This document shows positions 17,921 through 24,916 of a DNA stretch of 64,000 nucleotides, one piece after another. A program made the position numbers and the translations under genes. Every line of letters starts with the position of its first letter. Within the stretch, counting starts at the first letter, position 1. This DNA is from Leptospira harrisiae (GTDB lineage Bacteria > Spirochaetota > Leptospiria > Leptospirales > Leptospiraceae), in NCBI RefSeq assembly GCF_002811945.1, contig NZ_NPDX01000008.1, positions 18,150 through 82,149 of the forward strand, written 5' to 3'. The notes beneath the pieces are model-generated. The model saw only the letters and a list, made by a program, of their open reading frames with translations. It was not told the origin of the DNA and did no database searches.

Positions 17921-18824
17921 ATCCGCAGTGTCCACCTTTTGATTCAATCACAACTTCTAAATACGAAGAAGGAGGGATCTGGACAAATTCTTTCCAGGGA
18001 ATCACAGGATCATCCATTGAAGTTAAAATCGTAGTCGGAACACGAATGGATCTAAAAAACAATTCGTTCAAAGTATAAGAATCAAAATATTCATCCACAG
18101 AAGAAAAATGAGAAAATTCTTTTACCATTTTTTCCGTTAAATGCATCACCGATTGGTAATGATCCAAATCATGAAACGAATATAAATGAGGAAATAAATT
18201 TGCTTTTTTCTTTAAAGAAACCTTCCAAGAATTGAGAAAGTATTTTCGCAAAAAAGGATGTTCATCCATTTTCACTGTTGCCCGTTTTGGATCGAGAGCC
18301 GGACTAAACGCAAAACAATGTTTTAATCCAGGGATTTGTTCCGCCTGTTTAGAAAGAGAATGACGACCCGCCATCCGTAGAACAAAATTTCCACCAAGTG
18401 AAAATCCAGCCAAATACACTGGACCCTTGGAACCAAAAATTTTTACAAGTTCGCAGACCGCTTCATATGACTCCTGCAACAAACTTCCATTAAAGATACC
18501 TTCATTCAAATGATGAGTATCACCATGGTCTCTTAAGTTCAATCGGTATACAGAAAATCCTTTTTGCAAAAAATGCCTTGTGGTTCGAACGATATAACTA
18601 GAATGAATACTTCCTTCCCAACCATGTACAAGCACAATTAAACCCTTTGGATTTGCTACATCATGAATTCTTGCGAGAAGTGTTGTCCCGTCTTTTGCTT
18701 TTACTGACTTCCACTCACCTTTGAGTGAATTTCCATATTGTTTGTCCGACTTCGATTTAAAGGACGCCAAAAACGATTGGACCATGGCACCCGAAAGAAA
18801 AGGCAAAGGTTTAAAAAGACTCAT
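17859..18824 (-). CDS. YheT-like alpha/beta hydrolase
   Basis: This 321-residue hydrolase has an alpha/beta fold. The oxyanion region is VLVHGWEGSIHSSY (about 63). The nucleophile elbow is GFSLGGNFVLR with Ser near 140. The acid is in SMDDPVIPW (about 265) and the His in KGGHCGF (about 295). The RLNLRDHGDTHHLNEGIFNG segment and overall length match the YheT/ABHD1-3 esterase group, whose natural substrates are mostly unknown (acyl esters or lipids). It is convergent with opgH and overlaps its 3' end by 62 bases, which is unusual and would make antisense transcripts. It stands alone on its strand. Confidence 0.85.
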   Translation of the reverse strand: MSLFKPLPFLSGAMVQSFLASFKSKSDKQYGNSLKGEWKSVKAKDGTTLLARIHDVANPKGLIVLVHGWEGSIHSSYIVRTTRHFLQKGFSVYRLNLRDHGDTHHLNEGIFNGSLLQESYEAVCELVKIFGSKGPVYLAGFSLGGNFVLRMAGRHSLSKQAEQIPGLKHCFAFSPALDPKRATVKMDEHPFLRKYFLNSWKVSLKKKANLFPHLYSFHDLDHYQSVMHLTEKMVKEFSHFSSVDEYFDSYTLNELFFRSIRVPTTILTSMDDPVIPWKEFVQIPPSSYLEVVIESKGGHCGFIEDSHRSSYYWKLMEKKTG

Positions 18825-18938
18825 AGTTGGATCACCCTAGTTTCCTCGAATTAGAAAATTTTACAATAAATTATCCTCGACGCAGTCAACCAAAAGGTCA
18901 TTCAATTGAGTTAAACTGGATAAAACTTAGGACCACTT

Positions 18939-19385
18939 ATGAGATTCATACTTACATCCTTACTTTTTTGTTTCATCGCTTGCCAAAGTTACACGCCATT
19001 AAAATCAGAATGGAGAACCGTAGGAGAAACAGAATTATTTTTCGCTGCAGTATCCGCAAAGGCAAGCCAACAAGCCATTGAATCAGGGAGCCTCGCCATG
19101 AGAAGGAGCACTTGTTTGAGTGCCACAAACCTTCTTTCCACTTCCCCCAAACTCACTTCCATCCTTTTAGAACAGGAATCTGTCCAATTGGATGAAATAG
19201 AAACAAAAGACTTAGGTCGCCTTATTTCGGCTCACAAAATCAAACCCAAACAAGAATCCTGTCAATCCGAGAATAGCGGTTATTTTTTCGCGAGCCCCGC
19301 ATGGGAAAACTGCCAATGCCTTTACACTATCGAATACCCCGGCGGGAGAAAACAATTTAGGCTAGATCTAACGCAAGTTAAATAA
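18939..19385 (+). CDS. Small Cys-containing lipoprotein of unknown function
   Basis: This 148-residue protein has a short signal peptide (MRFILTSLLFCFIA) and a lipobox Cys at 15. The mature part contains an Ala/Ser-rich helix (AKASQQAIESGSLAMRRSTCLSATNLL) and four more Cys residues, two of them in a C-terminal ENCQCLYTIEYPGG segment, so disulfides are possible. I do not recognise the family. It lies alone between the YheT-like hydrolase (divergent) and rep1 (convergent). Conservation across leptospires would decide whether it is a lineage-specific envelope protein. Confidence 0.7.
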   Translation: MRFILTSLLFCFIACQSYTPLKSEWRTVGETELFFAAVSAKASQQAIESGSLAMRRSTCLSATNLLSTSPKLTSILLEQESVQLDEIETKDLGRLISAHKIKPKQESCQSENSGYFFASPAWENCQCLYTIEYPGGRKQFRLDLTQVK

Positions 19386-19434
19386 TCGATTACCAATTCA
19401 TAGAACCTAAAAGATCTTGAAGACAAACCAGAAT

Positions 19435-20016
19435 CTAACCTGGATTTGTCTTCCATCGTTTCCAATAAATTAGAGCCAACCCACTGAGTGCCTCGGGGCC
19501 ACTCACTCCTGAAAGAGCGGACCTAGTCGAATCCGAAAGTTCTTTTTCACACCAAATCAAAAACTCCTTCCAATCGGTTTGTTTCTTTTTTATCTGAATT
19601 TTTTTTTGTATATTTTTATGTATTTGGTATTTATAAGAAGGATTCGTATCCTCCGTTGACCCAGACTCGGATCTCACACCTAATCTCCCATCGCCTGCAA
19701 AACCAATCGCCTTGTTTCCGTTGGTTTTGAAATCCGATTCAGACTCCTCATAAGGTAGGAGTGGTTTCAAAAATCTCTTTCTCCCATCAAACCCAGTTTG
19801 TTTCAACAGACCTTTTTTCTTAAGCTCAGATACCAAACGTGAAATTGTATCTCGTTTCAATCGTAAAATAGTTCCCAAATACTCGTTAGAGGCAAAACAC
19901 CCACCACAAGCATCCAAAGAAACAATTTCAGCATACAATTTAGTTTGATTCGGTGTAAGACCCAAATCATCCATCCATTGGGCAACCCAAACGCCCGTTC
20001 TTTTTGATCCATTCAT
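19435..20016 (-). CDS. Replication-initiator-like protein, copy 1 (helix-turn-helix)
   Basis: This is about 193 residues, a clear paralogue of copy 2 at 22912. Both begin RTG-x-W-x-x-x-W and share QTKLYAEIVSLD..GGCFASN, a winged helix-turn-helix (LKRDTISRLVSELKKKGLLKQTGFDGRKRFLKPL, in pieces) and a C-terminal WKEFLIWCEKELSDSTRSAL region. The placement beside parAB fits the Rep proteins of leptospiral secondary replicons. I start at ATG 20016 because AGGGG lies 8-12 bases upstream and the start aligns with copy 2. The leader from the predicted promoter is about 220 bases and structured. Whether it binds an origin or acts as a regulator is not shown by sequence. Confidence 0.72.
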   Translation of the reverse strand: MNGSKRTGVWVAQWMDDLGLTPNQTKLYAEIVSLDACGGCFASNEYLGTILRLKRDTISRLVSELKKKGLLKQTGFDGRKRFLKPLLPYEESESDFKTNGNKAIGFAGDGRLGVRSESGSTEDTNPSYKYQIHKNIQKKIQIKKKQTDWKEFLIWCEKELSDSTRSALSGVSGPEALSGLALIYWKRWKTNPG

Positions 20017-20050
20017 ATCGACCCCTGCTATCCAACACAGGCCTTCGGCA

Positions 20051-20075
20051 TCCAAAGAAAATTTTTTTCTTTGGA
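20051..20075 (-). other. Strong hairpin in the rep1 leader
   Basis: TCCAAAGAAA (20051-20060) and TTTCTTTGGA (20066-20075) form a perfect 10-bp stem with a 5-base loop, extendable by one A-T pair. It ends about 35 bases before the rep1 start in the rep1 transcript. It could control rep translation. Read on the + strand it is followed by a weakly T-rich stretch and could end an antisense RNA. Confidence 0.5.
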
Positions 20076-20146
20076 TTTGTTACAACGGGAAGATAAACCT
20101 ACGTCGCCGCAACAATCGTTTTGGAAGTTTTAACAACGTCCATGTT

Positions 20147-20166
20147 TGGAATTCTTTTGAATTCCA
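20147..20166 (-). repeat. Perfect 8-bp-arm hairpin in the rep1 leader
   Basis: TGGAATTC and GAATTCCA flank a TTTT loop. It lies midway in the untranslated leader between the predicted rep1 promoter and rep1. Together with the 20051-20075 hairpin and a GCGGT/ACCGC pair at 20181-20204, it makes a highly structured leader, as in copy-number control regions. Confidence 0.5.
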
Positions 20167-20240
20167 GGTGATGTATGTAAGCGGTATAAATTGTGGAAGA
20201 CCGCTTTGGGTTTTAGGGACACCTCCCCTACCCAATTTTC

Positions 20241-20289
20241 TATTAACATTGTTTTCCTAGTTCTGTCAAGCATTAATGTGACATAATTC
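20241..20289 (-). promoter_or_regulatory. Predicted rep1 promoter with upstream conserved box
   Basis: On the minus strand, TTGACA (20269-20264) is followed after 17 bases by TTAATA (20246-20241). Five bases before TTGACA lies GAATTATGTCACATT (20289-20275). The identical 15-mer sits six bases before TTGACG upstream of rep2, in the mirror orientation. Its core ATGTGACAT is symmetric, so it may be an autoregulatory Rep or ParB operator. Confidence 0.6.
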
Positions 20290-20371
20290 CATAGACTGGT
20301 GAAACGTAAAAATGGGATCCAATGAGAGTAGGGCAGGGAAACTAATGGGAGAAGAGAAGTCTCTCTGAACT

Positions 20372-20410
20372 GCTTCCACACAATCCAGAGAGTTTACATC
20401 ACCCGGTTAA
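20372..20410 (-). promoter_or_regulatory. Conserved origin-like boxes upstream of rep1
   Basis: Read on the minus strand, TTAACCGGGT (20410-20401) is followed after 19 bases by GTGTGGAAGC (20381-20372). The rep2 module has TTAACCGGGT, 22 bases, then GTGTGGTAGC in the same relative order. Conserved boxes at conserved spacing upstream of both rep genes suggest iteron-like initiator or DnaA-type binding sites. The base-level function is inferred. Confidence 0.5.
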
Positions 20411-20493
20411 AGGGGTTACACACAATCTAACGGGACCATTCAAATAGTACAAGAAATTTTTCACTCCATAAAAGTAAAAAATCCAAAATTATA

Positions 20494-20600
20494 TGGGCGC
20501 ATCGAAACCAACTCTTTTCCAAATCAAAAAAGCCAAACGACCAGGCTCTTCGCTCCAATCTTTCGTTTTACGAAAGGATTTCCGCTGCGATCCTTTGCGC
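20494..20600 (+). repeat. Dispersed hairpin repeat, copy a
   Basis: This copy has GGGCGC at the left end and the core CGCTCCAATCTTTCG-loop-CGAAAGGATTTCCGCT at 20551-20586. The core pairs as AAT-C-TTTCG with CGAAA-G-(G)-ATT, leaving one bulged G and a 5-base loop. The left and right ends are more diverged than in the other copies. It sits in the intergenic region between the rep1 control region and the upstream parS candidate. Confidence 0.65.
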
Positions 20601-20656
20601 TAGAACCTAATCTACATATAACCGCAGATTATTTCAAACCAGTATAATGGGAAAAG

Positions 20657-20670
20657 GTACGCCGGCGTAC
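20657..20670. promoter_or_regulatory. Candidate parS site 1 (palindrome)
   Basis: GTACGCCGGCGTAC is a perfect 14-bp palindrome, very GC-rich for this region, 70 bases before parA. The same 14-mer lies at the centre of an 18-bp palindrome between parA and parB. Two identical palindromes bracketing parA are the usual pattern of ParB-binding centromere sites or an autoregulatory operator. Confidence 0.65.
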
Positions 20671-20740
20671 TTTTCAAAAATAATCCAAATTTCGGAATTT
20701 TCATTGCACAAAGAAGAAGCTATCACAATCTAATTTTGCA

Positions 20741-21472
20741 ATGAAGATCATCACAGTTGCCAACATCAAAGGCGGGACTTCAAAATCCACAACAGCCATC
20801 CATTTAGCCTTAGCTCTCTCCAAAAGAGGAAAAACTTTAGCAATCGATATGGATCCACAAGCCGACTTATCTGATTTCTTTTTCCCAGAAGAACCAGTTG
20901 AATTTTTTGATTCGGGAAACACCCTCACTGTTCTGAACGCAGAAACAACACTCAGCGAATCCGTCAAACCTTCAAATGACATCGATGTTTTACCATCCAT
21001 CATCGAACTTTCGGATCTAAGTTATCTTGCTTCCAAAGATTTTTCAATGATTCCTCGTTTAAAAAATATTCTACTCAAAACAAAATACGATTACGTTGTC
21101 ATAGACACTCCGGGCTCTGGTTCATCAGAAAACATAGCATCCTATCTTCCCGCTTCCATTATTCTGGTACCTGTTACACCTTCCAAATGGGCAGTGAGAA
21201 CAGTGGCTCAGGTCCTAAAAAAAGTAGATGAGGCAGAAAGGTTTGATGAACAATCAAAGAAAAAATCCGTTTTGATCCTTCCCTCTCAATGGGGAACTTC
21301 ACAAAAACAAATGGATCTACTCGAAAAATTAAACACGATCAAAACATTAAAAATTTTAGAACCTATCCCAAAAAATGACAGTATCCGGGACCGTACTGAA
21401 ACTGGAAAACCTCTACAAGAAGGAAGCGCCCCCTGGAAAGCTTTCGAAACCTTAGCGGAGAAATTAAAATAA
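20741..21472 (+). CDS. parA: Partition ATPase ParA
   Basis: This 243-residue ParA/Soj-type ATPase segregates the replicon together with ParB. It starts MKIITVANIKGGTSKSTTA, which contains the deviant Walker A (KGGTSKST). The Walker A' segment is LAIDMDPQADLSDFF (about 35) and Walker B is YVVIDTPGSG (about 115). There is no N-terminal helix-turn-helix, as in chromosomal and small ParA proteins (type Ib). It is bracketed by two copies of a GC-rich palindrome and is followed 27 bases later by parB. Without its own DNA-binding domain, autoregulation would depend on ParB and those palindromes. Confidence 0.92.
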   Translation: MKIITVANIKGGTSKSTTAIHLALALSKRGKTLAIDMDPQADLSDFFFPEEPVEFFDSGNTLTVLNAETTLSESVKPSNDIDVLPSIIELSDLSYLASKDFSMIPRLKNILLKTKYDYVVIDTPGSGSSENIASYLPASIILVPVTPSKWAVRTVAQVLKKVDEAERFDEQSKKKSVLILPSQWGTSQKQMDLLEKLNTIKTLKILEPIPKNDSIRDRTETGKPLQEGSAPWKAFETLAEKLK

Positions 21473-21489
21473 GGTACGCCGGCGTACCT
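21472..21489. promoter_or_regulatory. Candidate parS site 2 (18-bp palindrome)
   Basis: AGGTACGCCGGCGTACCT is a perfect 18-bp palindrome that begins at the last base of the parA stop codon and ends 10 bases before the parB ATG. Its 14-bp core is identical to site 1 upstream of parA. It leaves little room for a normal ribosome site for parB, so bound ParB could directly block parB translation or transcription. Confidence 0.7.
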
Positions 21490-21499
21490 AAAAATTATT

Positions 21500-22378
21500 A
21501 TGAAAAACAAAGCCAACTACAACCCAGCCGACATCCTTTCTAGGGCTACCTCGAGGACTTCCTCTTTAAATCCATTCCTGAAAGAAGAAAATTCAGAATC
21601 TCACAACGCAACAGACATCCCTATCGATCAAGTTTCAACAGAAAACAATCCAAGAAAAACTTTTAACGAATCTACAATCCGAGAACTTGCAGAATCAATT
21701 TCTCAATATGGACTTTTACAACCTATTGTTGTGAGGAAAAAAGCAGGTAAATATGAACTCATAAATGGGGAAAGAAGGTTTCGGGCTCATAAACTTCTAA
21801 AAAAGAAAACCATTTTAGCAATCATCAAAAACGTAGAACAAATTGATATTTCCAAATTACCCGAAATAAAATTAGTTGAAAACTTACAAAGAGAAGACCT
21901 ATCCGAATCTGACCTTGCTCTTTCCCTTCAAGAATTAAAAAACAGACACAAAGAAACCAACGAACAGTTAGCAAAACGTATCAATAAATCTGCCCAATGG
22001 GTTAAAACTAAAATTGCACATGCAGAAATCTTAAAAGAATCAACATCATCTTCCCCTGCAGACAAAAACCATCCCATCTTTCAAATCCCCACAAGTTTGT
22101 TTACAGAAATTGCTCCCCTCGATGTTTCTAACAGAAAAAAGGCAATCGACTATCTTATCAAAGGGTTGGAAAAAAAAGGTGACTTCCCTTCCCGGAATGA
22201 CCTACGTGAATTTGTTCGTCCCCTAAAACCAAACAAACCGAAGCCATCCAAACCAAAACTCGGGAACCTGGAACTGAAAGACCTAAAAAATAAACTGATT
22301 AAAATTAAAGAAAAAATATCCCAACTCCAAAATGAAAAAATGATCCTCGAGGAAACCATCAGAAAGTATAAAAAATAG
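21500..22378 (+). CDS. parB: Partition protein ParB
   Basis: This is a 292-residue ParB/Spo0J family protein. The CTPase/N-terminal domain holds IPIDQVSTENNPRKTFNES (about 40) and the LLQPIVVRK and ELINGERRFRAHKLL segment (about 73-100), which includes the G-E-R-R-x-R-A motif. The helix-turn-helix region follows (KLVENLQREDLSESDLALSLQ and QLAKRINKSAQWVKTKI, about 130-175). A lysine/proline-rich linker (about 235-250) leads to a C-terminal coiled coil (about 255-290) for dimerisation. It is paired with parA and should bind the palindromes at 20657 and 21472. A near-perfect AT-rich hairpin 40 bases after its stop probably ends the transcript. Confidence 0.92.
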   Translation: MKNKANYNPADILSRATSRTSSLNPFLKEENSESHNATDIPIDQVSTENNPRKTFNESTIRELAESISQYGLLQPIVVRKKAGKYELINGERRFRAHKLLKKKTILAIIKNVEQIDISKLPEIKLVENLQREDLSESDLALSLQELKNRHKETNEQLAKRINKSAQWVKTKIAHAEILKESTSSSPADKNHPIFQIPTSLFTEIAPLDVSNRKKAIDYLIKGLEKKGDFPSRNDLREFVRPLKPNKPKPSKPKLGNLELKDLKNKLIKIKEKISQLQNEKMILEETIRKYKK

Positions 22379-22417
22379 ATTCCTAGTCCCTAAGGATTTG
22401 GTAAGTTCGTTGTATTA

Positions 22418-22444
22418 TTTTTTTCTATTCTAAATAGAAAAAAA
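22418..22444. terminator. Bidirectional terminator-like hairpin after parB
   Basis: TTTTTTTCTATT and AATAGAAAAAAA form a perfect 12-bp stem with a 3-base loop. The outer stem is all A/T with a 7-base run on each side. In both directions the hairpin is flanked by a T-tract, so it may terminate transcripts from parB and from the opposite strand, insulating parAB from the rep2 control region. Confidence 0.55.
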
Positions 22445-22486
22445 CTTGTACTCCTTTCCAATACAAACTAGATTGTATTTAAATCC

Positions 22487-22651
22487 TTAACCGGGTTGAA
22501 CAATAAAAGCCCTGGGAAGTGTGGTAGCGACCCGGGGCCATTTTCACCTCATCCGACCATCACCCTCAAAAACCTCCTTTCTTACTAATGAGACAGGCAC
22601 CGAATTATGTCACATTTTTCACTTGACGAAATTTTTGAATTTGTACATATA
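22487..22651 (+). promoter_or_regulatory. rep2 control region: origin-like boxes and promoter
   Basis: In order this holds TTAACCGGGT (22487), GTGTGGTAGC (22519), GAATTATGTCACATT (22602) and a -35-like TTGACG (22623) with a weak -10 near 22644-22651. The first three match, in the same order and similar spacing, the minus-strand sequence upstream of rep1 (20410-20275). The -10 is poor, so promoter activity is less certain than for rep1. Confidence 0.5.
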
Positions 22652-22830
22652 GGGAACGTTCGGGTCACACAACCGGACACGGCTCTACCACAATGCCGTT
22701 ATTGTTCAAACCGGAATTTCTAAAAAAGTTCCGACAGGACGTTCGTAAGAACTTCCAAATTTTTTCTTCTCTGATTGGACCGAAGGTTTGTTTCAAATTA
22801 AAACAAATTCCGTTCACTAGAGTAGGAGAG

Positions 22831-22849
22831 ATATACCCAAAAGGTATAT
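22831..22849 (+). other. Perfect hairpin in the rep2 leader
   Basis: ATATACC and GGTATAT enclose a 5-base loop, 63 bases before the rep2 start. It lies within a leader of about 260 bases. Like the rep1 leader, this one is long and structured, which suggests post-transcriptional control of the initiator. Confidence 0.45.
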
Positions 22850-22911
22850 TGGCAAAAAACTTCCAAACGCTCGTAGCCGGAGATGTGTTCGTTTGGGAGA
22901 AGGAACCTAAA

Positions 22912-23538
22912 ATGAAAACTAATCGAACAGGAATTTGGATTCCCGTTTGGATTGAGAATTTAAATTTATCTCATAGCCAGACAAAGTTATATGCTGAGAT
23001 CGTATCTCTTCATGACAAAGGCGGATGTTTCGCATCCAATCGTTATTTCGGAGAAGTCCTTGGGCTCAAAATAGATACAGTATCTCGACTCATTACATCC
23101 TTAAAGAAGTTAGGACTTCTGGAACAAACAGGCTTTGACGGCAGAAGACGGTTTTTAAAACCACTTTTTGCAAAGCCAACCACAATAGAATTTGAATCCA
23201 AAGATAAACCCTCGGAAAAAAATCCAATACGGGAAACAAAGCCATTCGTAGAAAAACTCCAGGCCCGGACCTTTCAAAAATCCAATGCAGAATCGGAAAG
23301 TTTTGCCGTCTCTATATTTAGTACAATAGAGGTACAAAAAAAAGTACAGAAGAAAGGTTCTTGGGAAGAATTTAAAAGTTGGAGTGAAAGAACTTTATCA
23401 AAGTCTACTTCCTGCCAAATTGCAAATATCACTTCACCTGAATTTTTGCAAGGGGCATCCCTTTTGATTTGGAAAAATTGGATGGAAAAACAAAAATCTT
23501 TTCCAAACACCCAAATACAATATGCTTCAACATTTTAG
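22912..23538 (+). CDS. Replication-initiator-like protein, copy 2 (helix-turn-helix)
   Basis: This 208-residue paralogue of rep1 has RTGIWIPVWIENLNLSHSQTKLYAE (in pieces), GGCFASNRYFGEVL, the winged helix region LKIDTVSRLITSLKKLGLLEQTGFDGRRRF and a Trp-rich C-terminus (WEEFKSWSERTL, IWKNWMEKQ). The frame is open back to 22693, but I start at ATG 22912 because GGAGAAGGA lies 7-15 bases upstream and the start then aligns with rep1. It is transcribed away from parB. It and rep1 point outward from parAB in mirror orientation. The likely role is replication initiation or its control. Which copy is active is unknown. Confidence 0.72.
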   Translation: MKTNRTGIWIPVWIENLNLSHSQTKLYAEIVSLHDKGGCFASNRYFGEVLGLKIDTVSRLITSLKKLGLLEQTGFDGRRRFLKPLFAKPTTIEFESKDKPSEKNPIRETKPFVEKLQARTFQKSNAESESFAVSIFSTIEVQKKVQKKGSWEEFKSWSERTLSKSTSCQIANITSPEFLQGASLLIWKNWMEKQKSFPNTQIQYASTF

Positions 23539-23561
23539 ATTTTAATTTTTCGGTGATTCTA

Positions 23562-23747
23562 ATGGAAGTTTATCAACATATCAAAACAGGGAAATTTTAT
23601 CTCAAGTTAGATGAGGTTAAAAATTGTACAAATGCAAATGACGGACAACAGATGGTGTTTTACTGTGAATATGGTAAGGAAAACCCTTTGAAATTTGTTA
23701 GAGATAAAAAAGAATTTTTAGAGAAGTTTAAAATTGTGGAACTTTAG
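23562..23747 (+). CDS. DUF1653-like small protein
   Basis: This 61-residue protein starts at ATG 23562 with GGTGA about 8 bases upstream. The sequence runs YQHIKTGKFYLKLDEVKNCT, then MVFYCEYGKENPLKFVRDKKEF, ending LEKFKIVEL. It resembles the DUF1653 pattern: a His/Tyr-rich start, a middle V-V-Y-x-x-x-Y-G, then a (W/K)-V-R-x-x-x-x-F element. The family is small, soluble and uncharacterised. It follows rep2 by 23 bases and may share its transcript, so a role in the replicon is possible but unsupported. Confidence 0.6.
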   Translation: MEVYQHIKTGKFYLKLDEVKNCTNANDGQQMVFYCEYGKENPLKFVRDKKEFLEKFKIVEL

Positions 23748-23761
23748 TAGAGGGTATCATT

Positions 23762-24349
23762 CTAGATAGTAAATCTTAGGATGTCTTCTGCCATCTGCAT
23801 TTTTGTTTTTTTAAGATTTTTACTTTCTGTATCGGGAAAGTCAGTTTCTAAACATAAATTGCTATACCCGTGCACAAGCGACCATGCCATGAGAGCAAAA
23901 CTTCGGTGGTTCTCTTTTCTACGTTTTTCTTTTAAATAAAACCGGCAACCACGGACAAGGATTGCATAAGATTTTAATTTAGATTGTTTAAGAACCTTAG
24001 ATTCGCTTGTTCTTTTGGTTTGAAACATAAGACGGTAATAATTTGGATTCTTGATTGCAAACTGAATGTAGACTAGACCTAATTTTACAAAATAATCATC
24101 AGGATTTCCTAAAACCTGTGGAACTTTCTTTTGTAAGGATCCAAGCCGATCAAATCCAATCGAAGATAAAATTTCTAAAACCTCATCTTTATGTTGGAAA
24201 TGCCTGTAAACAGCAGCATGTGAAACCCCAGAAAGGGTGGCCACTTCACGAAGAGAAAAATCACTAACCCCTTTTTTTTGTAATAATTTATGGCAAGATT
24301 TAATGATAGAGTTTTTTAAATCACCATGGTGGTAAGAGGATCGTCTCAC
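23762..24349 (-). CDS. TetR family transcriptional regulator
   Basis: This 195-residue TetR regulator has an N-terminal helix-turn-helix KNSIIKSCHKLLQKKGV, FSLREVATLSGVSHAAVYRHFQHKDEVL (in pieces, about 12-55). The C-terminal part resembles the TetR_C_33 type seen in many leptospiral regulators (YVKLGLVYIQFAIKNPNYYRLMF). It is divergent from the thioesterase gene at 24443. Two similar 15-bp GTTAC/GTAAC repeats lie between them, so it probably represses that gene and itself. It is convergent with the DUF1653-like gene. Confidence 0.87.
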   Translation of the reverse strand: MRRSSYHHGDLKNSIIKSCHKLLQKKGVSDFSLREVATLSGVSHAAVYRHFQHKDEVLEILSSIGFDRLGSLQKKVPQVLGNPDDYFVKLGLVYIQFAIKNPNYYRLMFQTKRTSESKVLKQSKLKSYAILVRGCRFYLKEKRRKENHRSFALMAWSLVHGYSNLCLETDFPDTESKNLKKTKMQMAEDILRFTI

Positions 24350-24369
24350 ATTGTAATAATGAAAAATAA

Positions 24370-24426
24370 GTTACCATTGGCAACATTTTTATTGAAATAA
24401 ACTCGGAGAATGTTACTTTTGGTAAC
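24370..24426. promoter_or_regulatory. Two TetR operator-like repeats
   Basis: GTTACCATTGGCAAC (24370-24384) and GTTACTTTTGGTAAC (24412-24426) are related imperfect palindromes, GTTAC-5-GTAAC or GGCAAC. Their centres are 42 bases apart, four helical turns. They fill the space between the TetR gene and the thioesterase gene and are good candidates for cooperative TetR binding. Confidence 0.55.
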
Positions 24427-24442
24427 ATATGGAGGTTGTTTT

Positions 24443-24913
24443 ATGCAAACACTTACAACCGAAGAAACCCAAAAAATCTTAGAAGAGATGACAGTCAATT
24501 TTAACCACGGGGGAAGAAAAATTACAGTTCCGCCTCCCATTTTTCTCGCAATGAAGGCAGAAATTCTTTCCTATACCAAAGGAAAAAGTATAACGGTTGC
24601 TTTCCCGGTCTCTGACGAACAAACCAATCCAATGGGGATGATGCAAGGTGGAGTCATCGCAGCAGCATTTGACAATGCTTTCGGGCCTCTTAGTTATTTG
24701 GTAGCAAAACGTCCGACGACAACGATTGATATGAATATTCAATACATTCGCGGGGTAGCTGTGAACCAACGAGTGATTGTAAAAGCAACAGTGGAAGCTA
24801 AGGGTTTTTCAACCATTCATATGATAGGGGAAATGCGCACAGAAAAAGATAAACTTTTAGCAACGGCAACGACGAATCTTTTGATTTTAAAAATCCCTGG
24901 AGGAGGGGAGTAG
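24443..24913 (+). CDS. PaaI-like hotdog thioesterase
   Basis: This protein of about 156 residues has the hotdog fold of the PaaI/4HBT thioesterase group. SDEQTNPMGMMQGGVIAAAFDNAFGPL (in pieces, about 60-85) corresponds to the family's N-P-x-G-x-x-x-G-G segment that supplies the catalytic acid/amide. TIDMNIQYIRGV (about 100) and the ATATTNLLIL tail complete the fold. These enzymes hydrolyse acyl-CoA or aryl-CoA thioesters. I start at ATG 24443 because GGAGG lies 8-12 bases upstream. It is probably under control of the divergent TetR regulator through the GTTAC repeats. Confidence 0.85.
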   Translation: MQTLTTEETQKILEEMTVNFNHGGRKITVPPPIFLAMKAEILSYTKGKSITVAFPVSDEQTNPMGMMQGGVIAAAFDNAFGPLSYLVAKRPTTTIDMNIQYIRGVAVNQRVIVKATVEAKGFSTIHMIGEMRTEKDKLLATATTNLLILKIPGGGE

Positions 24914-24916
24914 GGA

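Noticed and set aside
20130..20381. Open frame of 83 codons on the minus strand upstream of rep1
   Set aside because: It lies over the rep1 promoter and leader, includes the conserved boxes, and has no ribosome site or counterpart in the rep2 module.
22440..22560. A possible tRNA near the GC-rich CCCGGGGCCA segment
   Set aside because: I could not place a D-arm, anticodon loop and T-arm with a matching acceptor stem; the segment is part of the rep2 control region.
22693..22911. In-frame open extension upstream of rep2 (73 codons)
   Set aside because: It lacks a ribosome site, has no counterpart upstream of rep1, and overlaps the leader with hairpins; GGAGAAGGA before ATG 22912 and alignment with rep1 support the shorter protein.
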